The notes below the pieces were generated by a model. The model was not told the DNA's origin. It saw only the letters and a program-made list of their open reading frames with translations, and did no database searches. The position numbers and the translations under genes were made by a program. From NCBI GenBank assembly GCA_050015355.1, contig JBEKBO010000028.1, positions 1 through 39,252 on the forward strand: a stretch of 39,252 bases of DNA. The letters run 5' to 3'. The number at the start of each line of letters is the position of its first letter. Position 1 is the stretch's first letter. Below, in pieces: positions 15,769-23,548 of this stretch. This DNA comes from CAWBRT01 sp050015355 (GTDB lineage: Bacteria > Acidobacteriota > Terriglobia > Terriglobales > Acidobacteriaceae).

Positions 15769-17055
15769 TCAGCGCTTTTGTTCCGCCAGTTTCATGCCCT
15801 CGACTGCCTCGACGATGAGAGGACGTTCGGGATGCATGGTGAAGCACAGGATGGAACCCACCAGTATGACGCCCATCGAGAAGATGAACGGGAAGAGCCA
15901 GTTTCCAGTGCGGTCAACCACGATGCCGAAGATCAGTGGCGAGGTGATCGCCGCCAGCGCCGAGCCGGTATTCATGAGGCCGCTGGCGGTTCCGGCGAAC
16001 CTGGGAGCAATGTCCATGGGGATGGCCCACATCGGCCCGATGGTGAACTCGGCACAGAAGAAGCCTGCGCTGAGGGAGAGGGCGATCACGTTGATGTCGC
16101 GCGAGAACAATAGCGGGACCATCGAGAGGCAACACAGGGCCATCATGACCGCGACCAGGTTGCGGCGGGCGACTTTCAGATTGTGGGTCTTCTCAAACAG
16201 CTTGTCGCTGACGATGCCGCCCAGGGTATCGCCGACGACGCCGGAGAAGAACACTCCGGAGGCAAACAGCGCCGAGTTCTTCAGGTTCAGGTGGAATTGA
16301 TTGGCGAAGAACTGCGGAATCCAGCCGAGGAACATCCACAGTATCCAGCCGTAGCAGAAGTAAACGACCGTGACCGGGGCCATGTGTTTGATAAGGGGTC
16401 CCCATGGGACTTTTCCCTGTGACTTCTTGAGGCCGTATGGCGGCAGCTCGGCCAGCTCTTCCTCGGTGATGGCTTTGTGCGTTGCGGGTTCGTCGCGGTA
16501 GTAGATACCCCAGGCGAGCGCCCAGAACATGCTGATGGCGCCCACAATAATGAACGACCCGCGCCAGGTGACCATGGCGATCAGCGTGGCGACCAGCCAG
16601 GGAGTGATCGAGTTTCCCAGGCGGGAGAAAGCGTGCGTCAGTCCCTGGGCAAAGCCGCGCTTGGATCTTGGTATCCAGTAGGACATGGCGCGCGTAGCCG
16701 TGGGAAACGTGGCGCCTTCGCCAAAGCCGAGCAGCACGCGCACCGCGATCATGGCCGCCAGTCCATGAACCAGGCCGAACATGATGGTTGCGCCGGCCCA
16801 GATGACGCCGCAGATGGTGAGCGCTTTACGCGGACCGAAGTGGTCGGCAACCCAGCCGCCGATGATTTGAAACAGTAGATAGGGATAGCCGAATGCCGAG
16901 AACACGAGCCCTACTTGCGTGTTGCTCAGATTCAATTCTTTCCTGAAAACCGCTGCTGCCGTGCTCACGTTGACACGGTCGACGTAGGTGAGGAAGTACA
17001 TCAGGCAGAGCAGCCCTAGGACGACATTCGTCGCCTTGAAGACACGAGAGTTCAT
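15769..17055 (-). CDS. MFS transporter, anion:cation symporter (ACS)-like
   Basis: A 428-residue, 12-TM major facilitator. YVDRVNVSTAAAVFRKELNLSN and the GWVADHFGPRKAL loop between helices 2 and 3 are typical of the ACS branch, which takes up hexuronates, glucarate/galactonate, tartrate or phthalate. Substrate is not assignable. The start is ATG 17055; the open frame extends upstream to 17190, but this would put an implausible basic leader before the first helix. It is divergent from the aminotransferase gene, and a shared control region is possible. Confidence 0.85.
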   Translation of the reverse strand: MNSRVFKATNVVLGLLCLMYFLTYVDRVNVSTAAAVFRKELNLSNTQVGLVFSAFGYPYLLFQIIGGWVADHFGPRKALTICGVIWAGATIMFGLVHGLAAMIAVRVLLGFGEGATFPTATRAMSYWIPRSKRGFAQGLTHAFSRLGNSITPWLVATLIAMVTWRGSFIIVGAISMFWALAWGIYYRDEPATHKAITEEELAELPPYGLKKSQGKVPWGPLIKHMAPVTVVYFCYGWILWMFLGWIPQFFANQFHLNLKNSALFASGVFFSGVVGDTLGGIVSDKLFEKTHNLKVARRNLVAVMMALCCLSMVPLLFSRDINVIALSLSAGFFCAEFTIGPMWAIPMDIAPRFAGTASGLMNTGSALAAITSPLIFGIVVDRTGNWLFPFIFSMGVILVGSILCFTMHPERPLIVEAVEGMKLAEQKR

Positions 17056-17101
17056 CGCGCAAAGTCCTCGACGTTCACGGTAAGTATGGAGTAGAACGGG
17101 C

Positions 17102-17130
17102 ATCATACCAATTTTTGGGCGCGATAAAGC
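17102..17130 (-). promoter_or_regulatory. Possible extended -10 promoter of the ACS-type MFS gene
   Basis: On the minus strand TGG-TATGAT forms an extended -10 (hexamer 17107-17102), about 47 bp upstream of the start codon. The -35 position (GCTTTA, 17-nt spacing) is poor, so the call rests on the extended -10 alone. Confidence 0.35.
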
Positions 17131-17354
17131 GTTTTTTTTGCGGCCGATCGGCAAGTAGAACATCGCGCCTTCCGCGCGCCCGCCCGGCAAACCCGTCTGA
17201 TGGCACTTTTATCTACATTTTTCGGTAGTTGCGACGATTGCGAGCCTGGGCCAGCGGTAGAATGGCGAGACACTCGGCAAAACGCCCAGGCGGGTTTCGC
17301 AACCACTCGAATAAATATTAGGATGGGATAAGCACGTTTTAACGGGAGAACAAT

Positions 17355-18566
17355 GTGAAATATCGCGCGGGCCGTCATTTTCTTCAGATACCGGGGCCGA
17401 CCAATGTTCCCGACCGGGTGTTGCGGGCGATTGAGCGCCCCACCATCGACCATCGTGGTCCCGAGTTCGCCGAGCTCGGCAAAGAGGTTCTGGAGGGTTG
17501 CAAAGCGATCTTCCAGTGCTCCGGACCGGTCGTAGTCTTTCCTTCATCGGGCACGGGAGCCTGGGAAGCTGCGATCGTGAATACGCTTTCGCCCGGCGAC
17601 CGGGTGCTGATGTATGAGACCGGGCAGTTTGCCGTGTTGTGGCAGCAGATGGCCAAACGCTTTGGCCTGGACGTGGAGTTTGTCGCTACCGATTGGCGCC
17701 ACGGCGTGGATGCGGCGGACGTCGAGCGGCGTTTGAGCGAGGATCGCGCGCACTCGTTCAAGGCGGTGATGGTGGTGCATAACGAAACCGCGACCGGGGT
17801 TACGACTCGCATCGGCGAGATCCGCAAAGCCATCGACCGGGCCAAGCACCCGGCGCTGTTCATGGTCGACACGATCTCGTCGCTCGCCTCGATTGATTAC
17901 CGGCACGACGAGTGGGGCGTAGACGTGACGATCTCCGGCTCGCAAAAGGGGCTGATGCTGCCTCCCGGCCTGGGTTTCAATGCGGTTTCCGAGAAGGCGC
18001 TGGCGGCTTCGAAAACCAGCCGCATGCCGCGTTCATACTGGGATTGGACGGAGATGCTGAAGCCAAACGCCAGCGGATTCTTCCCCTACACGCCTTCGAC
18101 CAACCTGCTCTACGGGTTACGTGAGGCAATTTCGATGCTGCGGGAAGAGGGGCTCGAACAGGTATTCGCCCGCCACAACCGGCATGCGGCGGCCACCCGC
18201 GCGGCAGTCAAGACCTGGGGTCTGGAAGTGCTGGCGCTTGATCCGCGCGAATACTCGAGCACGCTGACCGCAGTGCTGATGCCTGCCGGCTACGATGCCG
18301 ACGAGTTCCGCAAGGTGGCGCTGGACAAGTTCGACATCTCGCTCGGGACCGGCCTGGGCAAGATGAAGGGCAAGGTCTTCCGCATTGGTCACCTGGGCGA
18401 TTTCAACGACCTGATGCTGGTGGGCTCGCTCGGCGGCGTGGAGATGGCGCTGCGGGTGGCCGGCATTCCGCATCGCGATGGTGGCGTGCAGGCGGCGATG
18501 GATGTGCTGAGCAAGGCCGCGGTTTCAGGGTCTCAGCCGGCAATGAGCGGCGCAAGCGTACGCTAG
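17355..18566 (+). CDS. Serine-glyoxylate / alanine-glyoxylate aminotransferase family protein (class V, PLP)
   Basis: A 403-residue class V aminotransferase, cytoplasmic. The N-terminus FLQIPGPTNVPDRVLRA, the PSSGTGAWEAA cofactor loop (63-73), the VDTISSLAS aspartate segment (171-179), and SGSQKGLMLPPGL with Lys198 as the PLP lysine all match serine-glyoxylate/alanine-glyoxylate enzymes. It would convert serine plus glyoxylate to hydroxypyruvate plus glycine, or use alanine. Start: GTG 17355 with GGGAG 6 nt upstream; the overlapping ATG is followed by a stop. Downstream on the same strand, 283 bp away, is the Fe-S/Cys-rich pair; whether they share a transcript is not clear. Confidence 0.9.
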   Translation: MKYRAGRHFLQIPGPTNVPDRVLRAIERPTIDHRGPEFAELGKEVLEGCKAIFQCSGPVVVFPSSGTGAWEAAIVNTLSPGDRVLMYETGQFAVLWQQMAKRFGLDVEFVATDWRHGVDAADVERRLSEDRAHSFKAVMVVHNETATGVTTRIGEIRKAIDRAKHPALFMVDTISSLASIDYRHDEWGVDVTISGSQKGLMLPPGLGFNAVSEKALAASKTSRMPRSYWDWTEMLKPNASGFFPYTPSTNLLYGLREAISMLREEGLEQVFARHNRHAAATRAAVKTWGLEVLALDPREYSSTLTAVLMPAGYDADEFRKVALDKFDISLGTGLGKMKGKVFRIGHLGDFNDLMLVGSLGGVEMALRVAGIPHRDGGVQAAMDVLSKAAVSGSQPAMSGASVR

Positions 18567-18728
18567 ACCAATGTCGCGCAAGGTATACCCGATGAAGCAG
18601 CCGAGCGTACGGGATCCCCGCTCGACATGATAAGCGGGGCCGCTGCTCTGCCTGTGTTGCTGGGCCGCTGGCAAAAGAGCGCCGTCTTTCGGAAACCCGC
18701 GGGGGCGAATGTAAATCTATTCTTAGTT

Positions 18729-18769
18729 GGTGCCCCACATCTGCCGCAGTTTGCAAATGTGGGAGCGCC
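18729..18769. repeat. Stem-loop element GGTGCCCCACAT...ATGTGGGAGCGCC
   Basis: CCCACAT and ATGTGGG form a 7-bp stem, with GGTGC and GCGCC as outer arms. A second stem, CCCCGCT (18616-18622) with AGCGGGG (18633-18639), lies upstream. Neither has a terminator T run. It resembles GTGCCCCA-type dispersed palindromes of Acidobacteriota, though no second copy was found here. Confidence 0.45.
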
Positions 18770-18849
18770 GTGGCGAGGACAACGCCGTTTCGTCAGCTCG
18801 TCGATCCCGAATTTGGCGCCATTCGAAACGAGTGGCTTGCGAGGTCGTT

Positions 18850-19677
18850 GTGAAGATTAGTACGGAAAAATGCGTAGCCTGCGGCAACTGCACCTACGTT
18901 TGCCCGATGGGCGCGATCTACGTTGACCAGTCGCTCAACCGGGCCGTTGTCGATCAGGATGAATGCGTTGAGTGCTATACGTGCTTTAACGGCATGAGCA
19001 AGGAGCACCTCAACCCGACGGTGGTCCGTACGCTGCGCGCGCTTTTCAAGATGATGCGGCTGCGCTTCGATCCCGAGCCGGATGTGTGCCCGACTTCGGC
19101 GTTGGAGCCGCAGGAGTTGGTGTGGCCGCGAGTGGTGCGGCGTGCTTTCTCCGACCCGCGTGTGTCGCACGAGTCCACCGGCGTGTCGGGAAGAGGCACG
19201 GAGGAAGTGAAGACCAACGACATCACCGGGCGCGTGCAGCCGGGCGAAGTCGGCTTTACCATCGAGTTCGGCCGCCCCGGAGTTGGCGTGCGCTTTCACG
19301 AGATCCAGCGGATGACGCAGGCATTGGCTAAAGCCGGAATCGGTTTTGAAGCCAAGAATCCGATCACCTCGCTGCTGAGCGATCCGGTGGCGGGCACGAT
19401 TCGCGAAGACGTGCTCAACGAGAAAATCCTGTCGGCGATCGTGGAAGTCAAGGTTCCCATCGCGCGCATGGAAGAGATCATCCGCATGGTCCGCGAGGTT
19501 GAGAAACAGGTGGACACGGTGATTGCCATCGGCGTGGGCGCGCGTTGCGACGACGAGGGCCAGGACGAGGAAGTTTTCTCCGCCCTCGAACGGCTGGGAT
19601 ACAAACCGGAGCGCGCCAAGACGAACCTCGGCCTGGGACGCATCACCAACATCAAGGCTTTACAGGAGCACGCATGA
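18850..19677 (+). CDS. Unrecognised ferredoxin-domain protein (2[4Fe-4S]) with conserved C-terminal domain
   Basis: A 275-residue soluble protein. Residues 8-18 give a classical cluster motif, CVACGNCTYVC. A second set, C39-x2-C42-x2-C45, is completed by a distant C80-Pro, so the second cluster loop carries an insertion of about 30 residues. From about 124 onward comes a domain with DITGRVQPGEVGFTIEFGRPGVGVRFHE, then PITSLL and a C-terminal alpha/beta region (IVEVKVPIARMEEI...VIAIGVGARCDDEG) that looks ACT/ferredoxin-like in secondary structure. I do not recognise the family. An electron-transfer or Fe-S-dependent reductase role is the most one can infer. The start is GTG 18850 with GAGG upstream. 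Its stop overlaps the next gene's start (ATGA), so the two proteins are probably partners. Confidence 0.75.
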   Translation: MKISTEKCVACGNCTYVCPMGAIYVDQSLNRAVVDQDECVECYTCFNGMSKEHLNPTVVRTLRALFKMMRLRFDPEPDVCPTSALEPQELVWPRVVRRAFSDPRVSHESTGVSGRGTEEVKTNDITGRVQPGEVGFTIEFGRPGVGVRFHEIQRMTQALAKAGIGFEAKNPITSLLSDPVAGTIREDVLNEKILSAIVEVKVPIARMEEIIRMVREVEKQVDTVIAIGVGARCDDEGQDEEVFSALERLGYKPERAKTNLGLGRITNIKALQEHA

Positions 19678-20351
19678 CAAACACGCTGCATCGCTACGGC
19701 AACGCGGAAAGCTTTCACGACGACTACGTCGTCTTCGCGATGGCCAGCAAGGGCAAGAATGACGACGATTGCGTGCCCAAGCTGAAACGCTTTCTGGAAA
19801 TGGCGCTGCCATTCAAACCGGTGAACCTGGGCGACGCGATTCATGGCGGCGCGGTTCGGCCGTCGGACAACATGAACCCGGCCGCCCATTGGACCCGCGA
19901 ATTGAAACGCGATTTCCGCGCCGTGATCGACGGCCTCAACGCCTACACGACCGCCGCGGCGGTCTTCGATAATCTTCCCGCGGCGGAGGAGTTCGTCAAG
20001 GCCGTCAAGCAGGCCGACCTGGGTCTGTGCATCAACATCTCGACCTCGATCGGCGGGGCGCAACAGTGCTGTTGCGCGGCCAGCCAGAATCGTCATAGCG
20101 TGGGCTATTCTCTGGGGTTCGAGGGCAAGACGGAAAAGCTGCCCAATACACAGGTCTTGATGCTGGCGACCATGTGCGGACACGGCATGATCAGCGCCAG
20201 CTTCGCCAAGAAGATGATCGACTGGGTGAAGGAGGGCCGGCGCACACCCGAGCAAGCCGCCCTGTATATGGCCAACTTCTGCTCCTGCGGCGTCTACAAT
20301 CCGAGCCGGGCCAAACGCATTCTGGAAGAGGCGCTGCATACGCAGAAGTGA
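19674..20351 (+). CDS. Unrecognised Cys-rich partner protein with CCC motif
   Basis: A 225-residue soluble protein with no signal or membrane segment. Cysteines cluster in the second half: C119, a C132-C133-C134 triplet (GGAQQCCCAAS), C168 in MCGHGM, and C203-x-C205 in FCSCGVYN. Such a set could bind an Fe-S cluster or another metal. Conserved-looking blocks include NLGDAIHGGAVRPSDNMNPA and GYSLGFEGKTEK. Family not recognised. ATG 19674 overlaps the stop of the ferredoxin-domain gene by 4 bp, indicating translational coupling and a likely two-subunit complex. What reaction it performs cannot be said. Confidence 0.72.
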   Translation: MTNTLHRYGNAESFHDDYVVFAMASKGKNDDDCVPKLKRFLEMALPFKPVNLGDAIHGGAVRPSDNMNPAAHWTRELKRDFRAVIDGLNAYTTAAAVFDNLPAAEEFVKAVKQADLGLCINISTSIGGAQQCCCAASQNRHSVGYSLGFEGKTEKLPNTQVLMLATMCGHGMISASFAKKMIDWVKEGRRTPEQAALYMANFCSCGVYNPSRAKRILEEALHTQK

Positions 20352-20390
20352 ACGATTTGCTCGTGCGAACCCGGACGAAGTAACTCCGGA

Positions 20391-20413
20391 GTTGGTGTAT
20401 CCCAAGAACGATT
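20391..20413 (-). repeat. 23-bp dispersed repeat, family D, copy 2 (inverted)
   Basis: An exact reverse-complement match to 11413-11435. It abuts the palindrome AACTCCGGAGTT. Confidence 0.8.
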
Positions 20414-20712
20414 TGCCAATCTGTCGCGTCCGTCAGGATGGGGCGAATCGATTCTTCTGGTGAAATCGGGGTTGTCAAGTTCGCCCACCTGCTCTCGTCC
20501 TGCTTGTTTTTTGTCGTTTACGGCTGGAGTAGCCGGGTTCAATCCGGGGTTTTCAGACACGCTTAGGCAGGATTGCGCAGTAAATTCTTAGTGAACGATT
20601 GAAACACGCGGTCGGCATTATAAGTAGTGCAAAGGATTTTGGCGTCGAAGCAGGGGCGGGCCACACCCTCCATGCGAGCGAGGATCGCAGAGCATGGTGA
20701 AAGGTCAAAGAG

Positions 20713-20741
20713 TTGATACAATCGGCGGAATCGAGTAGTAT
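20713..20741 (+). promoter_or_regulatory. Sigma70 promoter TTGATA-N17-TAGTAT, implying a near-leaderless mRNA
   Basis: The -35 TTGATA (20713-20718), a 17-nt spacer, and the -10 TAGTAT (20736-20741) lie only 11 bp before the ATG at 20753. Transcription would start about 4-6 nt before the start codon, and no ribosome-binding site is present between them. Confidence 0.7.
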
Positions 20742-20752
20742 TTTGGCCGACA

Positions 20753-21769
20753 ATGGCGCGTAAGGAACGTATTGAGTTAATTCGTCAGATCGAAGATCAT
20801 CGCGGCTCGCGGCTGATCTGCTGTCTCACGTCCGACCGACAGAACGCCGCTGGGATCATCGCGAAAGACTTCATTCCGGTCTTTTTTAATCGGCTGCTTA
20901 AGTTTCAGTCAGGCCGCAAGATCGATGTACTCATGTGCACGATCGGCGGAGACACCCTTGCTGCTTTTGGCTTGAGTCGCTTAATACGTGAATTTACAGA
21001 CACCGTCGCGGTTCTGGTTCCGGAAAAGTGCCAAAGCGCTGGCACTTTGTTTGCGCTAGGGGCCAATGAAATTTTTATGACAAGAGCGGCTACGCTCTCT
21101 CCGATTGATCCCAGTGTTAATGGCCCTCTCAACCCCGTCGTAGAACTTGCTCCAGGACAGCGCCAGTCAGTTGCCGTTAGTGTTGAGAGCGTAGCCGGAT
21201 ATAGAGCGCTCGTAACAGAGGATTGGCGTCTCAATGATGCCGGAACGGATATAGCCTTCAAGATATTAGCTGAGCAGATTAACCCGTTGGCTCTGGGAGA
21301 CGTATATCGGAGCCGACAGCAAATCGAGCGCCTCGCGAGAACTTTGATTAAATACCACCGCCAAGACGAGCGGAACATCGAAAAGATTGTGCAGGAAATT
21401 ACGCGTGGCCTTGGTTCGCATGACTACCTCATCTCTCGCACGGAGGCGCGAGAGTTGCTCGGTGCGCAAGTAGCTGGAGATGATGTAATCTTGGAAAAAC
21501 TTGTGTGGGAATTGTTCTGCGATTTCCGCGACGAGATGCAGCTCGGCCAGATTTTCGATCCAATAATTTTGCTTCACGGCGCGGTGCAAGCAGGTAAAAA
21601 GCTGCCGTTGTTAAACCAACAAAAGGTCGTAGTCGTCGAAGTTGCCGAGGGCGGCGACGAATTTGAGCGCGTAGCTCAAATATCTCAAACACAACTAATG
21701 ACCCCTGCTGGCCCGACACTACAACCCCAAGTGGCTATGGTGCGCGTCGGCTGGAGGGGTTATGATTGA
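20753..21769 (+). CDS. SDH-family Clp-fold serine proteinase
   Basis: A 338-residue cytoplasmic protein without signal or membrane segment. The N-terminal ~200 residues show the ClpP/crotonase-like fold of the serine dehydrogenase proteinase (SppA-like) family: the MCTIGGDTLAAF oxyanion region (61-72), QSAGTLFALGA with Ser95 as nucleophile, and TLSPIDPSV (114-122), which supplies the second catalytic region. The C-terminal part is charged and helical, then variable. It presumably cleaves proteins, but the target is unknown. Base composition is visibly more AT-rich than the flanking operons. It shares a transcript with the small gene 12 bp downstream. Transfer as a two-gene cargo module is possible. 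Confidence 0.82.
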   Translation: MARKERIELIRQIEDHRGSRLICCLTSDRQNAAGIIAKDFIPVFFNRLLKFQSGRKIDVLMCTIGGDTLAAFGLSRLIREFTDTVAVLVPEKCQSAGTLFALGANEIFMTRAATLSPIDPSVNGPLNPVVELAPGQRQSVAVSVESVAGYRALVTEDWRLNDAGTDIAFKILAEQINPLALGDVYRSRQQIERLARTLIKYHRQDERNIEKIVQEITRGLGSHDYLISRTEARELLGAQVAGDDVILEKLVWELFCDFRDEMQLGQIFDPIILLHGAVQAGKKLPLLNQQKVVVVEVAEGGDEFERVAQISQTQLMTPAGPTLQPQVAMVRVGWRGYD

Positions 21770-21781
21770 TTGGGAAGTGTT

Positions 21782-22069
21782 ATGAACTATGAGTTGTTTC
21801 CACCACTCGGAAATGCGTTTCCAAGCCCAACATCTGCATCGTTAGTGCCGTGGGTTGGCGCAGACAATACGAATGCGTACTTAGCCTCTACGCTCCAATT
21901 TGTTTCGGTGAAGTTGAATCCTTTAGTGAAATCGAATCCACAGATTGACCGCCGGGCGCACGTCTCCCGCGCAGAGAGCAATCGTATTTCCCGTCGAGGA
22001 CTGATGGCGGAGATCATGCAGGAATTTACTGACAACAACGATGATCTCCTGCTCCAGCTTGCTCGATAG
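21782..22069 (+). CDS. Small protein of unknown function downstream of the Clp-fold proteinase
   Basis: A 95-residue soluble protein with a Pro-rich N-terminal third (LFPPLGNAFPSPTSAS) and a charged helical C-terminus ending DNNDDLLLQLAR. Family not recognised. ATG 21782 has GGGAAG about 5 nt upstream, 12 bp after the proteinase stop, so it is probably co-expressed as a partner or adaptor. The frame continues past its TAG with coding-like sequence (see next entry), so this may be a truncated version of a longer protein. Confidence 0.6.
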   Translation: MNYELFPPLGNAFPSPTSASLVPWVGADNTNAYLASTLQFVSVKLNPLVKSNPQIDRRAHVSRAESNRISRRGLMAEIMQEFTDNNDDLLLQLAR

Positions 22070-22225
22070 AGGGACAACACAGCGGAACTTGCGTTTTTAG
22101 ACGACCTTCGTCAGGCTATCATCGAATTCCACGACTACACCATCGCTAGTCACGGGACTATGGGGCTCTCGCTGAAATGCATAGATCGTCACGTCGGTTC
22201 GCAAAAGCGGCGAGCCTCCTCACGA
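22070..22225 (+). pseudogene. Coding-like in-frame continuation after a TAG stop
   Basis: Reading on in the same frame after TAG (22067-22069) gives 52 more codons before TGA at 22226. The first ~34 look like a soluble helix (DNTAELAFLDDLRQAIIEFH), while the rest lies inside the family C repeat. This suggests the original gene was longer and was cut by an amber change and by repeat insertion. An accidental open frame cannot be excluded. Confidence 0.4.
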
Positions 22226-22231
22226 TGACAC
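22174..22231 (-). repeat. 58-bp dispersed repeat, family C, copy 2 (inverted)
   Basis: The reverse complement of 11214-11271 apart from one clear substitution (GGTTCGC to GGCTCGC in the stem). It lies at the end of the coding-like remnant. Confidence 0.85.
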
Positions 22232-22647
22232 CCGCCAGTATCTCTGGTACTGCCCTGCCCCCTGTGGGATTAGCCGTTTCCTCTAACATTGGCCTTTGAG
22301 CACGGCAGCAAGCAGGCTGCCAAAAACAGGTCCGCGCAGGATATATCCGCAAAAACGTGCAGTCTCCTCCTCTGGGCTACCTAAATACCGGGGATCACGT
22401 GAACTCCACGGCTCGGATTCCCCTGTGAGCGCGCCAAGGTTCAAATCGGGAACAAAGAATCATGAATCGGCCGGACGATTCCGCCATCAATACAACGGAA
22501 GGTAAGTAGCTGCGCATCTTGTTGATTTGGTGTTTGTGTAGATGTCTTCATGAGATAGCCGGCTAACCAGGGGTGAGGAAAGCGTTTGCGGAATTCCTGG
22601 ATTGTGGATCGTCACCGCCTTCCCGTTCGAAGCAATGTAAACGGCCT

Positions 22648-22690
22648 CGGGGTCCCCGGCAAACGCCGCTTTTAGCGTTTGTTGGGGTGA
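22648..22690. repeat. Palindromic repeat family B, copy 2
   Basis: CGGGGTCCCC and TTGGGGTGA frame a near-perfect 13-bp hairpin: CCCCGGCAAACGC pairs with GCGTTTGTTGGGG using two G-U pairs. The stem centre (CAAACGC) differs from the other copies but stays self-complementary. Confidence 0.8.
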
Positions 22691-22801
22691 CCGGTGTCAG
22701 CTCCGGCGCCCGCAACGGCGGTGGGAGGAGAGGTCCGGAAGCAGCCGATTTGGCCGGAGCAGCCAACCAGAGGCGGATCAGAGCATCGGATAGCGTAAGA
22801 C

Positions 22802-23542
22802 ATGGCCCAGATCTTCCATCGCAGTGCCAACACCATCGCTCGCGTCAGCATGTTCGGCGCGGTTTTTCTGATCGCCGGGTTATTGTGGGCGGCATTGCAG
22901 TTGCAGCGCTCGCCTTATTTCACCTACGCCGGCGTTTCGCGGATGCAACCGGTCCCGTTCAGCCACCAGCATCACTACGCCGGACTGGGAATCGATTGCC
23001 GCTATTGCCATACCTCGGTCGAGGTCTCGGGTTTCGCCGGAATTCCGCCGACGAAGACCTGCATGAACTGCCACTCGCAGATGTGGACCAACGCGCCGAT
23101 GCTGGAACCGGTGCGGGAGAGTTACCGCTCGGGGCGTTCGCTGGTGTGGACTCGGGCCAACGATCTGCCGGACTTCGTTTATTTCGACCACAGCATTCAC
23201 ATCAACAAAGGCGTGGGCTGCAATACCTGTCACGGCGCCGTCGACAAGATGCCGCTGATGTACAACCAAGCATCGCTGCAAATGGAATTCTGCCTCGACT
23301 GTCATCGCGACCCGGCGAAGTACATCCGTCCGCACCATATCAAAGCGCGGGCCGATGATCCAAAGAGCGAAATCGACCAGGTTTTCAACATGACGTACCA
23401 GCAGCCGACGTCTCTGAAGCCGGTGACCTTGCCGGACGGCAAGAGCTTCACGGACCAAGCGAAACTGGGCGCCTACCTGGTGCAGCAGTACCACCTGCGC
23501 AGCGAACGCGACATAACCAGTTGCAACACCTGTCATCGCTGA
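22802..23542 (+). CDS. actA: Alternative complex III subunit ActA, pentaheme cytochrome c
   Basis: A 246-residue membrane-anchored cytochrome c. One N-terminal helix (about 17-36) acts as the anchor. Five CxxCH heme sites follow: C66-H70, C87-H91, C140-H144, C164-H168 and C241-H245. This matches ActA, which moves electrons from the quinol-oxidising part of alternative complex III towards ActE or the oxidase. It is the first gene of the act-sco-cox super-operon, six bases before actB. The start at ATG 22802 has no strong ribosome site. Confidence 0.93.
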   Translation: MAQIFHRSANTIARVSMFGAVFLIAGLLWAALQLQRSPYFTYAGVSRMQPVPFSHQHHYAGLGIDCRYCHTSVEVSGFAGIPPTKTCMNCHSQMWTNAPMLEPVRESYRSGRSLVWTRANDLPDFVYFDHSIHINKGVGCNTCHGAVDKMPLMYNQASLQMEFCLDCHRDPAKYIRPHHIKARADDPKSEIDQVFNMTYQQPTSLKPVTLPDGKSFTDQAKLGAYLVQQYHLRSERDITSCNTCHR

Positions 23543-23548
23543 TCGCCG

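Larger units (their letters stand above)
20352..20752. other. Intergenic region upstream of the Clp-fold proteinase
   Basis: It contains the perfect palindrome AACTCCGGAGTT (20382-20393), joined to the family D repeat copy (20391-20413), and ends in the promoter of the proteinase gene. A T-arm-like GCCGGGTTCAATCCGG stretch was examined and is not a tRNA. No gene is supported. Confidence 0.5.
22070..22801. other. Long intergenic region before the respiratory super-operon
   Basis: About 730 bp holding the ORF remnant, the family C repeat (22174-22231), the family B repeat (22648-22690), and the presumed control region of the ACIII operon. The only AT-rich promoter-like stretch is near 22510-22555, with no convincing -35/-10 pair. 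Confidence 0.45.

Noticed and set aside
16391..16405. GGGGTCCCC in the ACS-type MFS gene as another family B copy
   Set aside because: Only the 9-bp palindromic block matches; the TGGGGTG end and inner stem are absent.
20532..20548. T-arm-like GCCGGGTTCAATCCGG sequence, possible tRNA or attachment site
   Set aside because: No acceptor stem, anticodon arm or CCA end can be folded around it.
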